Shown: piece by piece, positions 1-5,832 of the stretch
Layout of the letters: every line of letters starts with the position of its first letter
How positions within the stretch are numbered: the stretch's first letter is position 1
DNA from: Oscillospiraceae bacterium
GTDB lineage: Bacteria > Bacillota > Clostridia > Oscillospirales > Ruminococcaceae
Length of the DNA stretch: 21,851 nucleotides
Assembly: GCA_016297675.1 (NCBI GenBank)
Contig: JAEDGE010000011.1
Span: 1 to 21,851 of the forward strand
Direction: 5' to 3'
Program-made: the position numbers and the translations under genes
The notes under the pieces: generated by a model
Told to the model about the DNA's origin: nothing
The model's input: the letters and a program-made list of their open reading frames with translations, nothing else
Databases searched by the model: none

Positions 1-63
1 CGCTCCATTCTATTCAAATTATTTTTCTTTGATTCACCATATTTCTGATTTTATCTTTTAAAA

Positions 64-696
64 TCACTTTGAAATCGGACGATATAAAAAGTCAAAACTG
101 CCTTCTTCTGTTTTTAAGCTGGTTTCCAACACGCGTGCAAAAATTTTCAGCTTGTTTTTCATACTGGTAGGAGTTTCTGGAAAGATGGTATCATCCAGAA
201 AAAAGGTCAATACTGCTACAATCATTTCTGCACTTTCTTTCGGGGTATCTGTTTCAATGGAACCTTCTGCAATCCCTTGCTTCAGCAGATCCGTTAAAAT
301 AGGAGCAATTTCCTGTACGGCAATGTATTTCATCTTTTTATGCAATGTCAAATCATCCGTTAAATGCAATGTCACAATCAAGTTTTGTTCGTTGTTTTGA
401 AAATCTTCCTTGATGAGATTTTGAAATAATCGCTTGATTTTCTCCAATGCCGGCATATTTTTTAATGCATTCTTTTCTGCGGAAATACTGTTAAAATATT
501 CCCGTATCGCACGCCGATAACTTCTTTCAATCACAGCAGACAAAATCTCATCTTTGCTCTTGAAGTAGTAATAGATACTTCCCTTTCCGATTCCTGCCTG
601 TTTTGCAATCGCATCCACTGAAATTTCTCCGCTTGGCACAGTTAGCAGCAGCTGTTCCATCGCATCAAAAATCTGTTCTTTCTTATCATTTTTCAT
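64..696 (-). CDS. TetR/AcrR family transcriptional repressor
   Basis: A 210-residue protein with an N-terminal TetR-type helix-turn-helix at about residues 25-51 (ISVDAIAKQAG followed by the typical GSIYYYFKSKDEI). The helical C-terminal part would bind ligand and dimerise and has no recognisable specificity signature. The start is supported by GGAAAGAGG about 6 bases upstream on the minus strand. It is divergently transcribed from the acyl-transfer operon beginning at 856, and the 159-bp gap holds both promoters and two copies of a GACTGYTGGTC inverted repeat, so it most likely represses that operon and perhaps itself. TetR proteins beside acyl-ligase genes often sense acyl-CoA or lipids; the ligand here is inference. 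A weak inverted repeat, GATTTT/AAAATC, overlaps the stop codon (47-65), but no convincing terminator is seen before the window edge. Confidence 0.93.
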   Translation of the reverse strand: MKNDKKEQIFDAMEQLLLTVPSGEISVDAIAKQAGIGKGSIYYYFKSKDEILSAVIERSYRRAIREYFNSISAEKNALKNMPALEKIKRLFQNLIKEDFQNNEQNLIVTLHLTDDLTLHKKMKYIAVQEIAPILTDLLKQGIAEGSIETDTPKESAEMIVAVLTFFLDDTIFPETPTSMKNKLKIFARVLETSLKTEEGSFDFLYRPISK

Positions 697-729
697 AGAA
701 CTGCCTCTTTCCTTCGCTCTGTTTTTTTC

Positions 730-758
730 ATTATATCACAAATTTTCGTTTTTCGCAA
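730..758 (-). promoter_or_regulatory. Promoter of the TetR gene
   Basis: On the minus strand a perfect TATAAT -10 box (730-735) sits 17 bp from TTGCGA (753-758), a 4/6 match to the -35 consensus. It points toward the TetR start at 696. The nearest operator copy (776-792) lies about 17 bp upstream of this -35, so autoregulation is possible but less direct than for the divergent operon. Confidence 0.65.
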
Positions 759-775
759 TCAAATTTCTGCAAGTA

Positions 776-792
776 CTTGACTGCTGGTCGAA
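776..792. promoter_or_regulatory. Candidate TetR operator, copy 1
   Basis: GACTGCTGGTC (779-789) is an imperfect palindrome, GAC-N5-GTC, extended by CTT on the left and GAA on the right. It overlaps the -35 box of the operon promoter. It matches copy 2 (822-832) at 10 of 11 core positions. Assignment to the adjacent TetR protein is by position. Confidence 0.65.
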
Positions 793-805
793 AACGTGAT
801 AAAAT
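777..805 (+). promoter_or_regulatory. Promoter of the acyl-transfer operon
   Basis: TTGACT (777-782) and TAAAAT (800-805) are separated by exactly 17 bp, a near-consensus sigma-A promoter. The -35 box is embedded in the first GACTGYTGGTC operator copy and the second copy lies 13 bp past the -10, so a bound repressor would block polymerase. Confidence 0.75.
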
Positions 806-818
806 AGACATATCGTTA

Positions 819-835
819 TTCGACTGTTGGTCAAA
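819..835. promoter_or_regulatory. Candidate TetR operator, copy 2
   Basis: GACTGTTGGTC (822-832), flanked by TTC and AAA, repeats the copy 1 core with one T/C change. Its centre is 43 bp from the centre of copy 1, about four helical turns, so two dimers would sit on roughly the same DNA face. It lies in the initially transcribed region, where binding would act as a roadblock. Confidence 0.65.
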
Positions 836-855
836 TCAAAGAAAGGGTTGATGAT

Positions 856-1821
856 ATGCATGCTTTGCTTGTCACTGCAATCGCAGCAAGCGGTGTGATA
901 CTGGCAGGTTCAGCAGCTGCTGTAGCGGGTGCAACAACATTGTTTCGGAGAGTCATCCCTCGTCAAGATGGTGTGCGAGTGGATCTGAATGAAATGGCAG
1001 ATATGGAAAAATGGGAAGAATATAAAAAAATCATTCATCCAAATAAAGAATGGCTGATGCAGCGGAATCGAGAACATGTGACCATACAAGCAAGAGATGG
1101 GCTGACACTGCACGGCGATTATTTTCCAGCGGATACGCCAACGGACAAGCTGTTAATCGGCTTTCACGGCTATACCAGCTGTGCATTGAGTGACTGTGCT
1201 TCCATTGCTTCTTTTTTTCTGAAGCAGGGCTATGACTGCCTTTTGGTGGATCATCGAGCACATGGAAACAGCGAGGGTGACTATGTTGGCTTTGGTGTGC
1301 TGGATCGCTATGACTGCCTGTCATGGGTGGACTATGTGAATAAACGGTTTGAACAGAAAAAACAGATTGTACTTTACGGTGTTTCTATGGGAGGTGCTAC
1401 AGTATTGATGGCAATGGGGCTTCCGACGTTTCCGGATACGGTAAAAGCTGTCATTGCAGACTGTGCTTTTACATCTCCTTATGATGTCTTTTCCCATATC
1501 CTAAAACGAGATTACAAGTTGCCGGCATTTCCTGTGATGAACATCAATAATACGTTGTGCCGAAAAAAAGCCGGCTACGGATTTCAAGACTGCTCTACCT
1601 TAACCGCCGTAAAAGAGGCAAAGTGTCCAGTGTTGTTTATTCACGGAAAAGAAGATAATTTTGTACCAACATGGATGAGTGAAGCAAACTATCAAGCTTG
1701 CACTGCCCCAAAGTCGCTTCTGTTAGTAGAGCACGCTGGTCATGGGGCAAGTTATTACGAAAATTCCTCTTTATATGAGAAAACAGTGACAGATTTTATT
1801 CATCAATATGTGTTTCAATAA
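856..1821 (+). CDS. Membrane-anchored alpha/beta hydrolase
   Basis: A 321-residue serine hydrolase with a complete apparent triad: nucleophile S177 in GVSMGG, acid D267 in HGKEDNFVP, and base H296 in EHAGHGA. The oxyanion-region HGYTS motif is at about residues 104-108. Residues 4-30 form a small-residue-rich hydrophobic helix without an obvious cleavage site, suggesting a membrane anchor with the catalytic domain either outside or at the inner face. The start follows GAAAGGG (841-847). It is the first gene of the operon, 18 nt before the condensation-domain gene. In this setting it could hydrolyse an acyl-thioester or the lipid product, acting as a thioesterase or lipase. That role is inference; the fold and triad are seen directly. 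Confidence 0.88.
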   Translation: MHALLVTAIAASGVILAGSAAAVAGATTLFRRVIPRQDGVRVDLNEMADMEKWEEYKKIIHPNKEWLMQRNREHVTIQARDGLTLHGDYFPADTPTDKLLIGFHGYTSCALSDCASIASFFLKQGYDCLLVDHRAHGNSEGDYVGFGVLDRYDCLSWVDYVNKRFEQKKQIVLYGVSMGGATVLMAMGLPTFPDTVKAVIADCAFTSPYDVFSHILKRDYKLPAFPVMNINNTLCRKKAGYGFQDCSTLTAVKEAKCPVLFIHGKEDNFVPTWMSEANYQACTAPKSLLLVEHAGHGASYYENSSLYEKTVTDFIHQYVFQ

Positions 1822-1839
1822 CAAAAAAGGAGAATCGGT

Positions 1840-3249
1840 ATGAAAGAATTTACCATTCATGGCACTGTAATGCAGTGCTATCCGCTGACAGCTGCACAAA
1901 GATTGCACCATTATACCATTCGTTATTGTCCTCGGCATCAAGTGTTGAATATCGGCACTGGTTTATACATCCAAATTGATTTGGATTTCAACCTGCTCCG
2001 AGAAGTTATCTATCAGGCTTATGAGCGGCAGGATTCCATGCGAGTACGCTTCTTGCAGGATAAAGATGGTACTGTTTACCAATATATTGTACCGTTTGAA
2101 GAACGAGAGATTCCGTTCTATGACTTCTCGCACTGGAAGGAAGAGGATGCTCATGCTGAAATGCGAAAGTGGACAGCGATTCCTTTCAAACGGTATCACT
2201 CCCCGATGAATCAGGTTGTCATGGTAAAGTTGCCGGACGGATACAACGGTATTTATCTCAAAGTAGACCATATGACGATGGACTCCAGTTCGATTATCGG
2301 CTTTCATCGGGATGTATTGGAATTATACTGTGCAAAACGGTACGGTACAAATGTCCCGAAACCAATGCAGTCCTATCTCAAAGCAATCGAACGGGATTTA
2401 GTCTATGAGAACGATTCTCCTGCAAAAAAGAAAGATGAAGCATTCTGGAAACAGGAAATTGCCAAGAGCGAGCCAATGTATACAGACTTCACCGGCATGG
2501 GCAGACTACTCACGCAACGCCGTGAAACGAATAATCCAGATTTGCGGAATGCCATCATCACTTCTTCTTCCTTAGATGCTGCTATTTCCGTTTATCATCT
2601 GGAAGCAGACCCATCTGACCGGCTGATGCAATTCTGTCTGGACAATCAGGTGCCGATGGCAAGCCTTCTGCTCATGGGATTGCGAACAGTTCTTTCTAAA
2701 TTTAATAATAATGAAAAAGACGTCTCCGTAAAAACAAATGTTGCCAGACGTGGCACGCTGCTCGAAAAGCATTCCGGCGGTACTCGGATTCACTTCTTCC
2801 CACTCCGTACTATTATGGAACCGGATATGACATTTTTGGATGGTATCAAGATGATACAGACCGAACAGAACCGGATTTTCCGACATGCAAATTATGACCC
2901 TGTTGCAGTCACCATGATGCGGTCAAAACACTGGAAAATGCGTCCGGGAGCGAGCTATGAAAGCATCAGCCTGACCTATCAGCCATTGACACTGCGGCAG
3001 AAAGATACAGAACTGCCGAATATTGCATATAAAAGCTTGTGGTATTCTAACGGTGTTGCTGCTCAGCCACTTTATCTGACCGTCATGCACCGTGTTGAGG
3101 ACAACGGTTTGAACTTCAATTTTGAATACAAAAAAGATGTCGTGACAGAACAGGAAATGGAGTATCTGTATTATTATCTCTGCCGTGTTCTGTTCCGTGG
3201 CATTGAAAATAAAAATCGTACCATCGGCGAAATTCTGGAAATGATATGA
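1840..3249 (+). CDS. Stand-alone condensation-domain (NRPS C-like) acyltransferase
   Basis: A 469-residue free-standing member of the chloramphenicol-acetyltransferase/condensation superfamily. Motifs appear in the order expected for a condensation domain: C1-like PLTAAQRL (15-22), C2-like ERQDSMRVRF (62-71), active-site C3-like DHMTMDS (143-149), C4-like region around 290-304 ending NVARRG, and C5-like HFFPLR (318-323). The catalytic second His is H144 and the structural Asp is D148, but the first His of HHxxxDG is Asp and the Gly is Ser. Such enzymes move an acyl group from a carrier protein to an amine or alcohol. The neighbouring carrier protein and ligase give it a plausible donor; the acceptor cannot be told. 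AAGGAG lies 7 nt before the start. PapA- or wax-synthase-like activity is an alternative within the same fold. Confidence 0.85.
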   Translation: MKEFTIHGTVMQCYPLTAAQRLHHYTIRYCPRHQVLNIGTGLYIQIDLDFNLLREVIYQAYERQDSMRVRFLQDKDGTVYQYIVPFEEREIPFYDFSHWKEEDAHAEMRKWTAIPFKRYHSPMNQVVMVKLPDGYNGIYLKVDHMTMDSSSIIGFHRDVLELYCAKRYGTNVPKPMQSYLKAIERDLVYENDSPAKKKDEAFWKQEIAKSEPMYTDFTGMGRLLTQRRETNNPDLRNAIITSSSLDAAISVYHLEADPSDRLMQFCLDNQVPMASLLLMGLRTVLSKFNNNEKDVSVKTNVARRGTLLEKHSGGTRIHFFPLRTIMEPDMTFLDGIKMIQTEQNRIFRHANYDPVAVTMMRSKHWKMRPGASYESISLTYQPLTLRQKDTELPNIAYKSLWYSNGVAAQPLYLTVMHRVEDNGLNFNFEYKKDVVTEQEMEYLYYYLCRVLFRGIENKNRTIGEILEMI

Positions 3250-3286
3250 CAATTGGACAAAGACAATACGGAAGGAGAAAATCATC

Positions 3287-3514
3287 ATGTTTGAAGAACT
3301 GAAAGGCTATATTTGTAATTATGTGGATGTCGCACCAGAGGAAATCACCTTGGAATCTCGTTTTATTGAAGATCTGGGCTTCAACTCATTCGATTTCATG
3401 AGTCTGCTGGGAGAACTGGAAGAGCAGTTTCAGGTGCAGGTAGAAGACACGGCAGTATTGGAACTGCATACGGTTGCAGATGCTGTCCAGTATCTGGAAA
3501 GCATCCAGAAATAA
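3287..3514 (+). CDS. Discrete acyl carrier protein
   Basis: A 75-residue acidic protein of typical carrier-protein length. The phosphopantetheine attachment site is S34 in DLGFNSFDFMSL. The usual Asp immediately before the Ser (DSL) is replaced by Asn and the following Leu by Phe, which suggests a specialised carrier rather than the housekeeping fatty-acid ACP. AAGGAG is placed 9 nt before the ATG. It sits 37 nt after the condensation gene and 13 nt before the ligase, so co-translation in an operon is likely. By context the ligase charges it and the condensation protein discharges it. The phosphopantetheinyl transferase needed to activate it is not in this window. Confidence 0.92.
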   Translation: MFEELKGYICNYVDVAPEEITLESRFIEDLGFNSFDFMSLLGELEEQFQVQVEDTAVLELHTVADAVQYLESIQK

Positions 3515-3527
3515 GGGGAGGAATAGC

Positions 3528-5084
3528 ATGAATCGAGAAAATGTAAAAACATTACAAGATTTGGTCAGACAATCTGCCGCAGATTACGACGATAAGGTAT
3601 TCCTGAAAGAAAAAGCAGAAAACAATACCATTGCAGAATTTTCTTTTGCACAATTTTATGCAGACAGTCTGCGAATCGCTGCTTTCCTGCAAACACAACA
3701 AGAACAGCCGAACACGCCGATCCATGCCGCTGTGATCGGGCCAACCAGCTATGCTTATCTGATAAGCTATTTCGGAACGGTTTCGAGCGGGAATGTAATT
3801 GTCCCAATTGATGCTCAGCTTGCCTGTGCTGATATTTGCGATTTGCTTTGCAGAGCCGATATTCGTGTATTTTTCTATGATACGCATTATGCAGCAAGGC
3901 TGCCGGAAATTCGCCGCAATTGTCCACAGATACAGGCTTTTGTGGCACTACATACAGTAGAAAACGCAGAAGAAAGCATTTCCTCTATTTTGCAGCACTT
4001 CCAGCCGGCAGATGTCACACCAATACAGCCAGAGCAACTTGCTTCTATTGTCTATACCTCTGGCACAACTGGAAAAAGCAAAGGCGTTATGCTTTCCCAT
4101 GGCAATCTGATGGACAATACTATGTGTCAAGAAAATGAAAGCTCACCGGAAGATGTACTGCTGTCAGTACTCCCGATTCACCATGTTTATTGTCTGACCT
4201 GTGATATTTTACTTTCGATTCGGTATGGTGCAACTGTTTGTGTCAACGATTCTATGATGCGGATTGCCCAGAATCTGAAGCTGTTTCAGCCGACTTTGAT
4301 TCTGCTCGTACCAATGATTGCTCAGACAATTTATAAACAGATCATGGCTGCTGCAAATGCAAAAAAATTGCCGCCAGCTGTCGTTGCCAAAGCGGTATTT
4401 GGCGGAAAACTGAAAGGCATCTACAGCGGTGGTGCTTATCTGCCACCAGAACTGATTGCTGGCTATCGAGAATTGGGCATTCCGATTGCACAGGGATACG
4501 GCATGACAGAATGTTCTCCGAGAATTTCCACTGCGACATTGGACGGCGAAAGCGGAGAAGATGTTGGCACGATGGTGAATGGCTGCGAAGCCAAAATCGT
4601 AGACGGAGAATTATTGGTGAAAAGTCCGTCTGTTATGATGGGTTACTATCATGATGAAGCGGCAACCGCAGAGACTTTGACCGAAGACGGCTGGCTGCGT
4701 ACTGGTGACTTGGGATATGTAGACGAAAATCGACGTGTTTTCCTGACCGGCAGAAAGAAAAATCTAATTATTTTGAGCAACGGTGAGAATGTATCACCAG
4801 AAGAACTGGAAAATAAATTCGCTGCAATTGACTTAGTGACAGAATGTCTGGTTTATACGGAAGATGGTGTCATCACAGTAGAAGTTTTACCTAATTCCGA
4901 ACTTTGTGCGGAAATGACAAAGGAAGAGATCGGAACAGCATTACAAGATATTATCTTAAAAATCAATCGTACGCTTCCCTCTTCTAAGAATATTCATCGG
5001 CTTCGGATACGGGATGTAGAATTTGAAAAGACAACCTCTAAAAAAATAAAACGGCAACAAACAAAGAAAGGCGTGCTTTATTAA
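3528..5084 (+). CDS. AMP-dependent long-chain acyl-CoA/acyl-ACP ligase
   Basis: A 518-residue ANL-superfamily adenylate-forming enzyme. The P-loop-like A3 motif YTSGTTGKSKG is at about 176-186, A5 GYGMTE at 323-328, A7 TGD at 392-394, the hinge-region GRKKN at 408-412, and a C-terminal SKKIKR region near 507-512 carries the candidate catalytic Lys. The SGGAYLPPELI and GYGMTECSP segments resemble long-chain fatty-acid ligases more than amino-acid-activating NRPS domains, so a fatty acid substrate is favoured (inference). An in-frame ATG 54 nt upstream lies inside the carrier gene and lacks a ribosome site; GGGGAGG 6 nt before 3528 fixes the start. It is the last gene of the operon and probably loads the adjacent carrier protein. 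Confidence 0.92.
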   Translation: MNRENVKTLQDLVRQSAADYDDKVFLKEKAENNTIAEFSFAQFYADSLRIAAFLQTQQEQPNTPIHAAVIGPTSYAYLISYFGTVSSGNVIVPIDAQLACADICDLLCRADIRVFFYDTHYAARLPEIRRNCPQIQAFVALHTVENAEESISSILQHFQPADVTPIQPEQLASIVYTSGTTGKSKGVMLSHGNLMDNTMCQENESSPEDVLLSVLPIHHVYCLTCDILLSIRYGATVCVNDSMMRIAQNLKLFQPTLILLVPMIAQTIYKQIMAAANAKKLPPAVVAKAVFGGKLKGIYSGGAYLPPELIAGYRELGIPIAQGYGMTECSPRISTATLDGESGEDVGTMVNGCEAKIVDGELLVKSPSVMMGYYHDEAATAETLTEDGWLRTGDLGYVDENRRVFLTGRKKNLIILSNGENVSPEELENKFAAIDLVTECLVYTEDGVITVEVLPNSELCAEMTKEEIGTALQDIILKINRTLPSSKNIHRLRIRDVEFEKTTSKKIKRQQTKKGVLY

Positions 5085-5085
5085 G

Positions 5086-5161
5086 ACGATATCGTTATCA
5101 ATTTGATCTGCAGAACACGAGAATAACTCATAATAAATAAAAATATGAATTTATTATTCAT
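5086..5161. other. AT-rich intergenic inverted repeats after the ligase
   Basis: Directly after the ligase stop lies a perfect 10-bp palindrome, ACGATATCGT (5086-5095). It is followed by a 9-bp perfect inverted repeat, ATAATAAAT (5130-5138) with ATTTATTAT (5149-5157), and an overlapping ATGAAT/ATTCAT pair (5145-5150 and 5156-5161) that would compete with it. There is no GC-rich stem with a U-tract, so this is at best a weak transcript end for the operon. Confidence 0.4.
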
Positions 5162-5176
5162 TTCTTTATTAAGCAC

Positions 5177-5206
5177 TTGACAAAATCATGAAAAATATGC
5201 TATACT
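5177..5206 (+). promoter_or_regulatory. Promoter of the SCP2 gene
   Basis: A perfect TTGACA (5177-5182) is spaced 18 bp from TATACT (5201-5206). The leader contains the inverted repeat ATTGCA-tccg-TGCAAT (5222-5237), which could be an operator or a small hairpin ahead of the ribosome site at 5257. Confidence 0.75.
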
Positions 5207-5269
5207 AACTGTAGCACAAAGATTGCATCCGTGCAATGCGTGTATCAAATTGCGAAAAGGAGCGTTATT

Positions 5270-5617
5270 ATGACGTACGAGGAAATTTTTAAGAAATCAA
5301 AGGAAATCATCATGCAGTCTGATGTCAGTGATATTCCGGGACATCTGGCAGTACAGATCAATATTATCGGGGAAGGCGAAGGTGCCTTTTATGTGGAATT
5401 AAAAGATGGTGCACTGTACGTAGAACCATACGAGTACTATGATCGTGACTGTAAGTTTATTGTTTCCGCAAAAGATTTTCTCAAGCTGGCAAACGGCTCT
5501 TTAAATGCGGTTTTTGCTTATACAACTGGCAAACTCAAAGTAGAAGGCAGTCTGGAAAAAGCACTCGAATTTCAGAGAATTGTAGACGCAGTAAAGACAA
5601 AGCAAAAGAAAAAATAA
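5270..5617 (+). CDS. SCP2 sterol/lipid-binding domain protein
   Basis: A 115-residue single-domain protein of the SCP2 family. The recognisable stretches are NIIGEGEGAFYVEL (about 30-43), YVEPYEYYDRDCKF (50-63), and the C-terminal TTGKLKVEGSLEKALEF (85-101). It is cytoplasmic, with no signal peptide and a Lys-rich tail. SCP2 folds have a hydrophobic tunnel for fatty acyl-CoA or other lipids; this protein could shuttle lipid for the preceding ligase/carrier operon, although it has its own promoter. An ATG 39 nt upstream (5231) lacks a ribosome site, whereas AAGGAG (5257-5262) lies 7 nt before 5270, fixing the start. A strong terminator follows. Confidence 0.87.
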   Translation: MTYEEIFKKSKEIIMQSDVSDIPGHLAVQINIIGEGEGAFYVELKDGALYVEPYEYYDRDCKFIVSAKDFLKLANGSLNAVFAYTTGKLKVEGSLEKALEFQRIVDAVKTKQKKK

Positions 5618-5654
5618 ATCCAATTTCTTTTCTATGATAGAAAGAAATTCCGTA

Positions 5655-5690
5655 AGCCCCCTGTCCAAAAATCGGACAGGGGGCTTTTTT
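5655..5690 (+). terminator. Rho-independent terminator after the SCP2 gene
   Basis: A perfect 12-bp stem (5655-5666 with 5674-5685, core GCCCCCTGTCC) has a 7-nt loop and runs straight into a run of six T. A second, weaker hairpin of TTTCT-rich arms (5622-5634 with 5638-5649, one bulged T) precedes it. The unit clearly separates the lipid genes from the dockerin gene. Confidence 0.95.
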
Positions 5691-5719
5691 GCATATTTTG
5701 TCTGTTTTCACAAAACAAC

Positions 5720-5749
5720 TTGACACTTAGATAAAAAATATGGTAAAAT
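5720..5749 (+). promoter_or_regulatory. Promoter of the dockerin transglutaminase gene
   Basis: Perfect TTGACA (5720-5725), an 18-bp spacer, and TAAAAT (5744-5749). It lies about 84 nt ahead of the ATG at 5833. Confidence 0.72.
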
Positions 5750-5832
5750 ACAATTAAGAAATACCACTCCACGGCATTCCAAAAAACAGATTACAAGGGG
5801 AAATTATATTTTACAAAAGGTGGTCTTTTATT

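Noticed and set aside
3474..3527. Upstream in-frame ATG for the acyl ligase
   Set aside because: It lies inside the carrier-protein gene without a ribosome site; GGGGAGG directly before 3528 supports the later start.
1840..5084. Operon considered as a conventional NRPS or PKS cluster
   Set aside because: There is no ketosynthase and no multidomain module, and the ligase resembles long-chain fatty-acid ligases rather than amino-acid adenylation domains.
5089..5098. ATATCGTTAT shared with the operon promoter region (810-819)
   Set aside because: A single AT-rich 10-mer match at both ends of the operon; tempting as a boundary mark, but compatible with chance and without further flanking identity beyond AGAC.
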